The notes under the pieces: generated by a model | Databases searched by the model: none | What the model was told of the DNA's origin: nothing | What the model saw: only the letters and a program-made list of their open reading frames with translations | Assembly (NCBI GenBank): GCA_036563245.1 | Contig: DATCMU010000044.1 | Coordinates: 41,179-105,178 of the forward strand | Length of the DNA stretch: 64,000 nucleotides | Source of the DNA: DATCMU01 sp036563245 | GTDB lineage: Bacteria; Pseudomonadota; Alphaproteobacteria; Rhizobiales; Devosiaceae | Reading direction: 5' to 3' | Translations under genes and position numbers: made by a program | Shown here: positions 41,594 to 50,351 of the stretch, piece by piece | Layout of the letters: the number at the start of each line of letters is the position of its first letter | Position numbering within the stretch: position 1 is the stretch's first letter

Positions 41594-41670
41594 CCCAGGC
41601 CCCCTTCAATACCGCCGCCCAGAAGGCGCGCGAACCTACGGGGCAGGGGCTGCGAGGTCAAGAAGCAGGG

Positions 41671-42987
41671 TCAGTTCCGCGTGCGGTCGATCAGCGGCTT
41701 GCCAGCGGTGAATTTCTTCGAGAGCGCATGATAGATGCCGTCCGGGCAGACCATTTTCGACACGGCGGAGGCCAGCAGCGCCGCGATCATCAGCGGGAAG
41801 ATCAAGGCATGGTCGCCGGTCATCTCCTCGACGATGACGAATGAGGTCAGCGGCGCCTGCACGACCCCCGAGAGATAGGCGGCCATGCAAAGGATCGCAA
41901 AGGCCGCGATCGGAACATGGGGCACCAGCGGGGCAAGGTTGTAGGCAAGGCCGGCACCCACGGCCAAAGATGGCGAGAAGATGCCGCCGGGAATGCCGCT
42001 GACGGTGGAAAGCAGTGTGGCGACGAGTTTGAGCGGACCGAACAGGTCCGGCACGACGTGACCGGCCAGCACTTCCTTGGCCTGGGCGTATCCGGTGCCG
42101 AAGACGGAACCGCCCGCTGCCATCCCGCTCAGCGCCACCAGCAGCCCGCAAAGGGCGGCAAAAAGGATCGGCCAGCGCTTGACGAGACGGCCGGGCAGGC
42201 CGGGCAGGCCGTTGGAGAACGCGATGACCAGGCGCGAGAACAGGCCGCCAAGAAGGCCGCCCGCCACCCCCGCGACAATGACGCCAGCCCATTGCCAGCC
42301 CCAGATCAGGCCTTCGCTCGAAACGCCGAAATAGGTGTAGTCCCCAAGGATGGCGAGGGATGTCAGGCCCGCCGCGATCACGGTTGCGAGGACAAGGACG
42401 CTCGACCGGGCCTCGAAGGACCGGCTCATTTCCTCGATGCCGAAGATGATTCCGGCCAGTGGGGCATTGAACGCGGCGGCGATGCCCGCCGAGGCGCCGG
42501 CGAGCAGCAGGCCGGGCTGGCGATGGGGCTGAAAGCGGCCAAGCGCGAACATGGTGGCTGCCCCGACCTGGACCGTGGGGCCCTCGCGCCCGGCCGATGC
42601 GCCGACAGCGAGGCCGAACGTGAGCAGCGCGATCTTGGCGACAGCAAGCCTGATCGGGACGAGAAAGCCGCGATCCTTCTGGTCGGCAAGGCTGCGCGCG
42701 GCGATAACCTGCTGGATGCCCGAACCTTCTGCGCCGGGAAAGTACTTCCTGGTGATCCAGGTGAGAAGCGCGAAGCCGGCCGGGGTGAGGAACAGCGGCA
42801 AGAGTGGCCAGCGTCCATGGGCCGCGAAGAATACCAGCTGCGCGCCGTCGGCGAGCTTGGCCATGATGACGGCAAGCACGCCGATGGTTATGCCCCCCAG
42901 AAGAAACAGCAGACGCCTGCGCAATTGCGGCACCAGAATGCGGCGTCGCAGCGCGATATGTTCAGGCAGGGTGCGTTTGTGGTGCAT
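41671..42987 (-). CDS. ClC-family chloride channel or H+/Cl- antiporter
   Basis: The 438-residue membrane protein has the selectivity-filter motifs in order: GAEGSGIQQ, GREGPTVQ (whose Glu is the gating glutamate of transporters) and GIPGGIFSPSLAVGAG. About 17 helical segments are expected. There is no C-terminal CBS domain. The gating glutamate suggests an exchanger rather than a channel, but the inner proton glutamate could not be placed. It lies between nadA and nadB with gaps of 117 and 77 bases. Confidence 0.92.
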   Translation of the reverse strand: MHHKRTLPEHIALRRRILVPQLRRRLLFLLGGITIGVLAVIMAKLADGAQLVFFAAHGRWPLLPLFLTPAGFALLTWITRKYFPGAEGSGIQQVIAARSLADQKDRGFLVPIRLAVAKIALLTFGLAVGASAGREGPTVQVGAATMFALGRFQPHRQPGLLLAGASAGIAAAFNAPLAGIIFGIEEMSRSFEARSSVLVLATVIAAGLTSLAILGDYTYFGVSSEGLIWGWQWAGVIVAGVAGGLLGGLFSRLVIAFSNGLPGLPGRLVKRWPILFAALCGLLVALSGMAAGGSVFGTGYAQAKEVLAGHVVPDLFGPLKLVATLLSTVSGIPGGIFSPSLAVGAGLAYNLAPLVPHVPIAAFAILCMAAYLSGVVQAPLTSFVIVEEMTGDHALIFPLMIAALLASAVSKMVCPDGIYHALSKKFTAGKPLIDRTRN

Positions 42988-43104
42988 CGGGCACGGGCGC
43001 GGTGAGTTGGGAAGGGCCTTCGCCTACCAAATGCCGCGGGAAAGGGCCACCCCCCTGTGGCGAGAATCCGGGATTATCTTCGCGATGCGATGCGTCTGGC
43101 GGGT

Positions 43105-44172
43105 TCAGTCGCCCTTGCGGCTCATCTCGATCATGCGCTCGACCGAGGCGCGCGCGGGTGCGACGATCTCGTCGGGAACCGTGACTTCCTCGGTCATGGT
43201 GTGCAGCGACCAAAGGATGTTCTCGAGATTGATGCGCTTCATGTGCGGGCAGATATTGCAGCCGCGCATGAAGGCAACCCCCTCGGTCTCCGCCGCCACG
43301 TTGTCCGACATCGAACACTCGGTGACCATGATCACCTTGGCGGGCCGTTCGGTCTTGACCCAGTTGATCATTCCGGCCGTGGACCCGGCGAAGTCGACGG
43401 CATCGATCACCTCGGGCGGGCATTCGGGGTGGGCGATGATCTTCGCTTCGGGATAGGCGTGGCGCAGCTCGGCGATATCGGCGGCGGTAAAGGTTTCGTG
43501 CACTTCGCACGCCCCGGCCCAGGTGACGATCTTCTTGGATGTCTTCTTGGCCGTGTTCTGTGCCAGGTACTGGTCGGGGATCATGATAACGGTATCCCCT
43601 TCGACCGCATTGACGATATCGAGGGCGTTCGAGGATGTGCAGCAAACATCCGTCACCGCCTTCACCGCGGCCGAGGTGTTCACATAGGTCACGACCTGCG
43701 CGCCGGGATATTGGGTGCGCATGGCGACCACGTCCTCGGGCGTGATCGATGCGGCGAGCGAGCAACCGGCCCGGCTGTCGGGAATGAGCACCGTCTTTTG
43801 CGGATTGAGCAGCTTGGACGTCTCGGCCATGAAATGCACGCCGCACTGCACGATCACCGATTGCTCCACCCGGGTTGCCGCGATGGCGAGCTGCAGGCTG
43901 TCGCCAACGAAATCCGCCACGCCGTGATAGATGACCGGGGTCTGGTAGTTGTGGGCGAGGATGACGGCGTCCCTTTCCTTCTTGAGCCGGTTGATCTGCA
44001 GGATCAGCGGCGCAAAAAGCGGCCACTCGATTTCCGGAATGCGGTCCTTCACGCGTTCATAGATGTCGGCCGTCTCTTTCCTGGTCGCTTCGGAAAAGCT
44101 CAGGTCGAATGTCTCGGCCAGTATGCCGCGGGCCTCGGCGAGCGGCGTGATGGCGTTGATCGTCTGAACCAT
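43105..44172 (-). CDS. nadA: Quinolinate synthase
   Basis: The 355 residues form a complete NadA, which joins iminoaspartate and dihydroxyacetone phosphate to quinolinate using a 4Fe-4S cluster. Signatures include AVILAHNYQTPVIY at about residue 70, DSRAGCSLAASI and GCNICPHMKRINLENI near the C-terminus, with the three cluster cysteines in these regions. It is the first gene of a leftward run nadA/ClC/nadB. Confidence 0.95.
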   Translation of the reverse strand: MVQTINAITPLAEARGILAETFDLSFSEATRKETADIYERVKDRIPEIEWPLFAPLILQINRLKKERDAVILAHNYQTPVIYHGVADFVGDSLQLAIAATRVEQSVIVQCGVHFMAETSKLLNPQKTVLIPDSRAGCSLAASITPEDVVAMRTQYPGAQVVTYVNTSAAVKAVTDVCCTSSNALDIVNAVEGDTVIMIPDQYLAQNTAKKTSKKIVTWAGACEVHETFTAADIAELRHAYPEAKIIAHPECPPEVIDAVDFAGSTAGMINWVKTERPAKVIMVTECSMSDNVAAETEGVAFMRGCNICPHMKRINLENILWSLHTMTEEVTVPDEIVAPARASVERMIEMSRKGD

Positions 44173-44306
44173 GAGCGGACCTTTCGGGAAAGCTGGATTG
44201 CGGCGCGCGAAACCTATGTATTTTCGTTGGCCAATTCAATCGCGGGCATGCTACCTCGTCCTGCGACCCCCCGCCGCAAGACTTTAGACGAAAGAGACAT
44301 GCCGAT

Positions 44307-44948
44307 ATGCCCCAGGACGCCGAGAGACTGACCGCAATCCTGACCATGGCACCGGTGATTCCGGTGATCGTACTCGATGACGTCGCCGCCGCGCGGCCGA
44401 TGGCCGAGGCGCTGGTCGCCGGTGGACTGCCGGTGCTCGAAGTGACGTTGCGCACGCCGAACGCCTTCGCGGTCATGGCGGAGATGGCCAGGGTCGAGGG
44501 CGCTGTGGTCGGTGCGGGCACGGTGCGCTCGGTCGAGCAGATGCACCAGTCCGTGGAGGCCGGCGCGCAGTTCCTGGTGTCGCCGGGGGCGTCGCAGGGG
44601 ATCCTGAGAGAATGCGAAATGGTGCCGATCCCCATGCTGCCCGGCGTCGCCACGCCGACCGAGGCGATGCAGGCGTCCGAACAGGGCTTCACCTTCCTCA
44701 AGTTCTTCCCGGCCGAGGCCATGGGCGGAATCCCGGTGCTCAAGAGCTTTGCCTCGCCGCTGGCCGATCTGACCTTCTGCCCGACCGGCGGGATCGATGT
44801 GAAGAAGGCGCGTGAATATCTCGCATTGCCCAACGTGATCTGCGTCGGCGGTTCGTGGGTGACCCCTTCCGATGCCGTGACCTCAGGGGATTTCGCCCGT
44901 ATCGAGGCCCTGGCGCGCGAAGCCTCGGGGCTCGTCGAACTCGCCTAG
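44307..44948 (+). CDS. eda: KDPG aldolase (2-dehydro-3-deoxyphosphogluconate aldolase)
   Basis: The 213 residues are typical of Eda, the last step of the Entner-Doudoroff route, which splits KDPG into pyruvate and glyceraldehyde 3-phosphate. The catalytic Glu (LPVLEVTLRT) and Schiff-base Lys (GFTFLKFFPAEAMGG) are present, as is FCPTGGID for phosphate binding. It is a single gene. It could complete galacturonate use together with uxaA and a KDG kinase. Confidence 0.95.
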   Translation: MPQDAERLTAILTMAPVIPVIVLDDVAAARPMAEALVAGGLPVLEVTLRTPNAFAVMAEMARVEGAVVGAGTVRSVEQMHQSVEAGAQFLVSPGASQGILRECEMVPIPMLPGVATPTEAMQASEQGFTFLKFFPAEAMGGIPVLKSFASPLADLTFCPTGGIDVKKAREYLALPNVICVGGSWVTPSDAVTSGDFARIEALAREASGLVELA

Positions 44949-45091
44949 AGCCGTTTGGCTTTTCCCTGAATTGCTCAACGGCTCCAAGCCGTCGAATGGC
45001 CGCGCGTTCGAACTGGAAGACCGTTTCCACTCTTCCTGAAAGCGTCCTTGCCCTGGTGCAGGCGTGGCCAACCCGGCGACCTTGCGCCCGC

Positions 45092-45511
45092 TCAGGCGCT
45101 CAGAAAGCGCAGGAAGCGACCCAGCGTCTTTTTCAGGCGCCTGCGTTCGCGCGGCTTGAGGCCCATGTTCAGGCCCCGCTCCAATTCCTGCCAGTATCGC
45201 GCCAGATGGTCCGCGGCGCGCCGGCCATCCCGCGACAGCGTGAGGCTGGGTTCGGACCCGTCCTCGCTCGCGGCCGCAAGCAGGTCCTTCCCGGCCAGCC
45301 GGTTCAGCCTTTGGCCCAGTGCGGCGGTCCCAAGCCCGGTCGCTCCGGCGATCGCCTCGATGGTCATGGCCTTGTTCTCGGCCAGCAGCAGGAGAATCGC
45401 GTCGTCGCCGGGTTCGAGCCCGAGGGCGGGCAATGGCGCAAGCAGCGCATGGCGGGCAAGCTGACCCGCCTCGATGAGCCGTAGCAGGGATGAACGGGCG
45501 GCACTTTTCAT
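45092..45511 (-). CDS. MarR-like transcriptional regulator
   Basis: The 139 residues have a winged-helix core: LLLLAENKAMTIEAIAGATGLGTAALGQRLNRLAGKDLL with a wing EDGSEPSLTLSRDGR and flanking helices for dimerisation. The ligand and targets are unknown. It is divergent from the creatininase/LysR pair with 128 bases between, which hold two GTTAATCG repeats. Confidence 0.8.
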   Translation of the reverse strand: MKSAARSSLLRLIEAGQLARHALLAPLPALGLEPGDDAILLLLAENKAMTIEAIAGATGLGTAALGQRLNRLAGKDLLAAASEDGSEPSLTLSRDGRRAADHLARYWQELERGLNMGLKPRERRRLKKTLGRFLRFLSA

Positions 45512-45567
45512 GGCGGGCCAATCTATTACGGATGCCGTGCCAGCGTCGATGAGGGCCGGTGTTCATC

Positions 45568-45607
45568 GTTAATCGGTGTTGTTCCAGGATCGCTGACAGG
45601 TTAATCG
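45568..45607. repeat. Direct GTTAATCG repeats in the marR / creatininase spacer
   Basis: GTTAATCG occurs at 45568-45575 and 45600-45607, exactly 32 bases (three helical turns) apart. It may be a pair of regulator half-sites for the LysR or MarR protein. No gene is seen in this spacer. Confidence 0.35.
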
Positions 45608-45639
45608 TTGCGCGTTCGCGATTGTGAAACGAGGCAGCC

Positions 45640-46443
45640 GTGGCCACAGTTTTCGCCGAGGAGCTGACAGCTTCCGAGTTCGGCAGTTTCGTCGGCCCAC
45701 ACACGGTGGGGGTTCTGCCGGTTGCGGCAATCGAGCCGCACGGGCCGCATCTGCCGCTTTCGACCGATTGCGATATCGCACGCGGACACCTCGCGCACCT
45801 GCCCGAGCACGTTCACGAAAGCCATGACGTTCTTGTCCTGCCGCTGCAGACCATCGGTCTTTCCGTCGAGCACGAAGGGTTCGCGGGCGCGTTCAGCCAC
45901 GAGCCCGAGACGCTTCTCACCGTCTGGAACGATGTGGTTCGGGTGTTTCGCAAGGCGGGCGGACGGCGGCTGATCGTCGTGTCCAGCCATGGGGGGAATT
46001 CGGAAGTCGCGGCATTGCTCGTGCAGCGCCTCAGGGCTCGTCACGCCATGCTGGCCGTGACCGCCGCCTGGCTGCGATTTGGACAACCCGAAGGGCTCTA
46101 TGCGCCCGAGGAGCTTGCCTACGGCATCCATGGCGGCGCGGTGGAAACATCGCTGATGCTGCACTACTGGCCGGAAGCGGTGCGCGACGACCTGGTCGCC
46201 GACCACCCTTCGGCGGCCGAGAACTGGGCGGCGAACAGCCTGCACCTGTCGGCGCATGGCCGGACACGGCTGGGCTGGATGAGCCGCGATCTCAACCCCA
46301 AAGGCGTGGTTGGGGATGGGTTTGCAGCGAGCGCGGACAAGGGCGCGCGCAGCGCTGAGCATGCGCTGGGCGGTTTTGCCGAACTGATCGCCGATGTCGC
46401 AGCCTTCGATCTGGCTGCCCTGCGGATGGAGGCGGGCCGATGA
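45640..46443 (+). CDS. Creatininase-family amidohydrolase
   Basis: The 267 residues match the creatininase/MftE family: AIEPHGPHLPLSTDCDIA holds the metal-binding Glu, His and Asp, and IVVSSHGGNSEVAALL the next His. Members hydrolyse creatinine or other cyclic amides, or act in cofactor pathways such as mycofactocin; no mft genes are near. GAGG precedes the GTG at 45640. The stop overlaps the LysR start (ATGA at 46440-46443), so the regulator probably controls this gene. Confidence 0.88.
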   Translation: MATVFAEELTASEFGSFVGPHTVGVLPVAAIEPHGPHLPLSTDCDIARGHLAHLPEHVHESHDVLVLPLQTIGLSVEHEGFAGAFSHEPETLLTVWNDVVRVFRKAGGRRLIVVSSHGGNSEVAALLVQRLRARHAMLAVTAAWLRFGQPEGLYAPEELAYGIHGGAVETSLMLHYWPEAVRDDLVADHPSAAENWAANSLHLSAHGRTRLGWMSRDLNPKGVVGDGFAASADKGARSAEHALGGFAELIADVAAFDLAALRMEAGR

Positions 46444-47339
46444 CCCAGGACCTGGCAAGGATAAGAGCGTTCGTGCAGGTCTACGAGGCCGGCGGTTTCT
46501 CTGCCGCCGCACGCCAGTACGGACGGTCGAAGGCCCTGTTGTCCAAATATGTCACCGACCTCGAAGACCACCTCGGGGTGCGTCTGATGAACCGGACGAC
46601 GCGCAAGCTTTCGCTGACCGAGGCGGGTGACGCCTATTATCGGGAAGTCAGCGAGATCCTGCAGCATCTGGACGACCTCGATGCCACGATCACCGAGCAG
46701 TCGACCGCGCCACGGGGCCTGTTGCGTGTCTCGGCGCCGAGAAATCTCGGGGAGACGCTGCTGGCGCCGCCGCTTTTCGAGTTCATGTGCACCTATCCCG
46801 ACGTGACACTCGACTTGCGGCTCGAGGATCGCTTCGTCGATCTGGTGGATGAAGGGATCGACGTGGCGCTGCGGATTTCGGCGATGGCCGATTCGTCGCT
46901 CATCTCACGCAAGCTCGCCGATACCAGGGTGATCTATGCTGCATCCCCGAAGCTTCTGGAACGGGTGGGCATTCCGGAAACGCCCGAAGCGCTGCGGCAT
47001 CTGCCCTGCATCATCGACACCAACCTGCAGGGGCCGTCCTCCTGGCGTTTCCGGCACAATGGCGATGTGATCTCGGTGCAGGTATCCGGACCCGTGCAGG
47101 TCAATTCCCCGGTTGCCGCGATGCAGGCGGCAATCGCCGGCCTCGGGTTTGCCGCAATACCCTCCTATCTGGCCGAGACTGCCCGCGCGCGGGGCGAACT
47201 GCAGCCAGTACTTGAGGCCCATACGCCAATGGGTGCGAAGCTACAGGCCGTCTATCCGCATCGCAGGCACCTGGCGGGCAAGGTCCGCGCACTGATCGAT
47301 CATCTGGTGGTGTGGTTCGAGAAGAATCCACTGCCCTGA
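46440..47339 (+). CDS. LysR-family transcriptional regulator
   Basis: The 299 residues begin with the helix-turn-helix of the family (FVQVYEAGGFSAAARQYGRSK) and continue with a periplasmic-binding-protein-like effector domain (about 90-295, with LRVSAPRNLGETLLAPPLFEF). It is downstream of and translationally coupled to the creatininase-family gene, which is unusual for LysR regulators, as they are mostly divergent from targets. The effector is unknown. Confidence 0.92.
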   Translation: MTQDLARIRAFVQVYEAGGFSAAARQYGRSKALLSKYVTDLEDHLGVRLMNRTTRKLSLTEAGDAYYREVSEILQHLDDLDATITEQSTAPRGLLRVSAPRNLGETLLAPPLFEFMCTYPDVTLDLRLEDRFVDLVDEGIDVALRISAMADSSLISRKLADTRVIYAASPKLLERVGIPETPEALRHLPCIIDTNLQGPSSWRFRHNGDVISVQVSGPVQVNSPVAAMQAAIAGLGFAAIPSYLAETARARGELQPVLEAHTPMGAKLQAVYPHRRHLAGKVRALIDHLVVWFEKNPLP

Positions 47340-47363
47340 GCGGGGCGCGTGCGGCGTGTGCGA

Positions 47364-49133
47364 ATGGGGAGGCCGATCCTGAAAGACACGATCATGCGGA
47401 GGTGCGGCGTTCTGATCGCTGGGCTCGGCCTTCTGGTTTCGACCGCCGGATCGGCGCTTGCGCATCCGCACATGTGGGTCGATGCCCGCGGAACGATCGA
47501 ATTCGACCAGAACGGGCGGATGTCGGCCATCCATCAGTCGTGGACCTTTGACGAACCCTATTCGTCCTGGGCCATCCAGGGGCTCGACACCAATGGCGAT
47601 GGCGTCACAAGCAGCGAGGAATTGCAGCCGCTCGCCGTTGAGAACATGAAGGGGCTCAAGGACTACGATTTCTTTACCTTCGCGGGAGAGGTCGACAGCG
47701 ACAACATCGCCCTGAGTGCCGATCCCGATCCCAGGATGGTCTATCGCGACGGGCGGCTGACTCTCGATTTCACCTTGCGGCCGGCCAAGCCGATCGAGCC
47801 GGGCCCCGATTTCCAGATCGAAGTGACCGATCCCGAGTACTACGTCGACTTCAGCTTTCCCGATACACATGCGGTGACGATGCAGAACGCTCCCCCGGGG
47901 TGTTCGATCGTGGTCAATCCACCCAAGGAAATCGATCCCAAGCTGGCCGAGCGCCTGTCGGCTATTCCCGCCGATGTCCGCCAATTGCCGCCGGATCTGG
48001 AAAAGGCGGTGCAGGACCTGGGAAACGTTGTCGATCTCAAGTGCAAGGGTGAAGCGAGCACGGCTTCGGGCGCCGCGAGCCAGATGGCCCGCGCCAAGGC
48101 GCCGCCCTTCGCCGCGCCGCCGGTCGAGGGCGGAGGCATTCCGCGCAACGCCTTTCTGGCATGGGTACTCAAGCAGCAAAGCGCCTTTTACGGGGCGCTG
48201 ACCTCGGCGATGACGGCGCTGAAGACCGACAACAATGCGTTTTTCGTGCTGGGCGGCCTGAGCTTTCTCTACGGCATCTTTCATGCCGCCGGCCCGGGGC
48301 ATGGCAAGGTGGTGATTTCGTCGTACCTGATGGCCAGCGAACGCCAGTTGCGCCGAGGCCTGGCGCTGAGCTTTGCGGCGGCGATGATGCAGTCCGTCGT
48401 CGCGGTGGCCTTCATCATTGTCGCCGCCCTGGTGCTGCGCATGACGAGTATCGGGATGAGCGGGGCGGCCAATGTCATGGCGATCGGTTCCTACGGTCTG
48501 GTTGCGCTGCTTGGCCTGTGGATGATCGCGCGCAAGCTGTTCGGCATCGGACACCAGCACGGGCGCAGGGGTTTGTGGCGGCGGCAGACCCGCACACCCC
48601 GCGAGAAGCTGGGCATGGTCAACCTGGCGGCCGCCAGAGGGCGTGGACCAGTGACCCAGGGCGCCGGTCTTTCGGCGCGGCAGGCCCTTGCCGGCGACGA
48701 CCATGCAGGGCATGTCCACCATGAACCCGCGCATCACCACCCTCACGGCTACGATCATCATCACCATGACGAGGGCCACGAACACGCGCATCACGCGGTG
48801 CTGGCCGACCAGACCAGGGGCGGTTGGGTCTCCGCGCTGGGCGTGGTTCTGGCCGTGGGACTGCGCCCGTGTTCCGGGGCGCTGATCGTGCTTGCCTTCT
48901 CGCTGACCCAGGGCGTGCTGCTGGCGGGCATTGCGGCGACCTTCCTCATGGGCCTTGGAACGGCATTGACGGTTTCCCTGCTGGCAACGGTTGCGGTTCT
49001 TGCGAAGGGCTTCGCGCTCGGGCTCGGGCGTGGTGAGAACGTTTGGGTGGAACGGCTCGTATGGTTGTTCGAACTGGCGGGGGCGGTCGCCGTATTCAGC
49101 TTTGGCGCCATCCTTCTGGCGGCCAACATCTGA
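47364..49133 (+). CDS. Fused DUF1007 - NicO nickel/cobalt (or zinc) transporter
   Basis: This protein of about 590 residues joins two parts usually separate: a signal peptide (ending near GSALA) and DUF1007 periplasmic domain (about 30-215, HPHMWVDARGTIEF), and a NicO/RcnA-type membrane domain with FHAAGPGHGKVV and VGLRPCSGALIVLAF. A cytoplasmic or periplasmic loop near residues 450-480 is very His-rich (GHVHHEPAHHHPHGYDHHHH). In Haemophilus the separate pair ZevAB takes up zinc; nickel for the hydrogenase is another option. The start is uncertain (47349 GTG, 47364 or 47394 ATG). Confidence 0.85.
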   Translation: MGRPILKDTIMRRCGVLIAGLGLLVSTAGSALAHPHMWVDARGTIEFDQNGRMSAIHQSWTFDEPYSSWAIQGLDTNGDGVTSSEELQPLAVENMKGLKDYDFFTFAGEVDSDNIALSADPDPRMVYRDGRLTLDFTLRPAKPIEPGPDFQIEVTDPEYYVDFSFPDTHAVTMQNAPPGCSIVVNPPKEIDPKLAERLSAIPADVRQLPPDLEKAVQDLGNVVDLKCKGEASTASGAASQMARAKAPPFAAPPVEGGGIPRNAFLAWVLKQQSAFYGALTSAMTALKTDNNAFFVLGGLSFLYGIFHAAGPGHGKVVISSYLMASERQLRRGLALSFAAAMMQSVVAVAFIIVAALVLRMTSIGMSGAANVMAIGSYGLVALLGLWMIARKLFGIGHQHGRRGLWRRQTRTPREKLGMVNLAAARGRGPVTQGAGLSARQALAGDDHAGHVHHEPAHHHPHGYDHHHHDEGHEHAHHAVLADQTRGGWVSALGVVLAVGLRPCSGALIVLAFSLTQGVLLAGIAATFLMGLGTALTVSLLATVAVLAKGFALGLGRGENVWVERLVWLFELAGAVAVFSFGAILLAANI

Positions 49134-49224
49134 AGCGGCGCGTCGCGCGTAGTGCGGGTGAAGTCCGGCTTGCCTCGTCCCCGGCAATGGGTAATGTCGG
49201 CCCCGCCTGAACAAAGGACCTCAG

Positions 49225-50250
49225 ATGAACCCGCACCTGCCGCCAGACCATCCGCCGATCCCGTCGCGAAAGATCGGGGTGCTGCTGCTCAATCTGGGCA
49301 CGCCCGATGCCACCGACTACTGGTCGATGCGGCGATATCTCAAGGAATTCCTTTCCGACGCGCGGGTCATCGAAGCGCCGCGGCTGCTGTGGTGGTTCAT
49401 CCTCAACGCCATAATCCTCACGGTCCGCCCCTCAAAGAGCGGCAAGGCTTATGAGAGCATCTGGGACCACGAGGCGGGTGACAGTCCACTCAGGGTCATA
49501 AGCGCGCGGCAGGCCGACAGGCTGCGCGAACGGTTCTCGGGCCGAGACGACATCATGATCGATTTCGCGATGCGCTACGGCAATCCCTCGACCGAATCCC
49601 GGCTCAAGGCGCTCAAAGAGGCCGGGTGCGACCGCATCCTGCTGCTTCCGCTTTATCCGCAATATTCCGCGCCAACCACGGCGACCGCCAACGACAAGGC
49701 GTTTTCAGTGCTGGCGAAAATGCGCTGGCAACCGGCGGTACGGACTGCGCCGGCCTATTTCGACGATCCCGAATATGTCAGGGCGCTGGCTGCGAGTATC
49801 CGGGAGGGGCTTGGCAGGCTCGATTTCGAACCGGACCTGGTGGTCACGTCCTATCACGGGATGCCCAAAAGCTATCTGCTGTCGGGCGACCCCTATCACT
49901 GCCAGTGCGTCAAGACCACGCGGCTTGTTTGTGAAGAACTGGGCTGGCCGCGCGAGAAGCTGATGGTCACATTCCAGAGCCGATTCGGGCGGGCGGAATG
50001 GCTCAAGCCCTACACCGACGAAACGCTGATGGACTTGCCGAAAAAGGGGATCAAGAAGATTGCCATTCTCTCGCCCGCCTTTTCGGTGGACTGCCTGGAA
50101 ACCCTCGAAGAACTGGCGATCACCGGCAAGGAGCAGTTCATGGAGGCGGGCGGCGAGCGCTTTGCCTATCTGCCTTGTCTCAACGACAGCGATGGCGGCA
50201 TGCAGGTGATCGAGACGGTCGTGCGGCGCGAGCTCTCCGGCTGGCTGTAG
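49225..50250 (+). CDS. hemH: Ferrochelatase
   Basis: The 341 residues match HemH, which inserts Fe2+ into protoporphyrin IX as the last step of haem synthesis. VLLLNLGTPD is at the N-terminus, the catalytic His lies in VTSYHGMPKSYLLSGDPYHCQC, and PAFSVDCLETLEEL with its Glu is near the C-terminus. It is alone, 90 bases after the metal transporter gene. Confidence 0.95.
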   Translation: MNPHLPPDHPPIPSRKIGVLLLNLGTPDATDYWSMRRYLKEFLSDARVIEAPRLLWWFILNAIILTVRPSKSGKAYESIWDHEAGDSPLRVISARQADRLRERFSGRDDIMIDFAMRYGNPSTESRLKALKEAGCDRILLLPLYPQYSAPTTATANDKAFSVLAKMRWQPAVRTAPAYFDDPEYVRALAASIREGLGRLDFEPDLVVTSYHGMPKSYLLSGDPYHCQCVKTTRLVCEELGWPREKLMVTFQSRFGRAEWLKPYTDETLMDLPKKGIKKIAILSPAFSVDCLETLEELAITGKEQFMEAGGERFAYLPCLNDSDGGMQVIETVVRRELSGWL

Positions 50251-50351
50251 CCGCCGGCCGGCCCCCGCAAGACCATTCGGCCTCAGGCTCTTGTTGCGCA
50301 CCGGGCCGGGCGTCCCTACATTCCATTGCACATTGCACGAGGGAGATGGCG

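Noticed and set aside
44948..44984. GAGCCGTT / AACGGCTC inverted repeat after eda
   Set aside because: The 21-base loop and lack of a T-run make it a poor terminator; left uncalled.
47241..49214. A 657-codon open frame on the minus strand
   Set aside because: It is antisense to the well-supported DUF1007-NicO gene and has a composition typical of shadows (His/Arg/Gly-rich).
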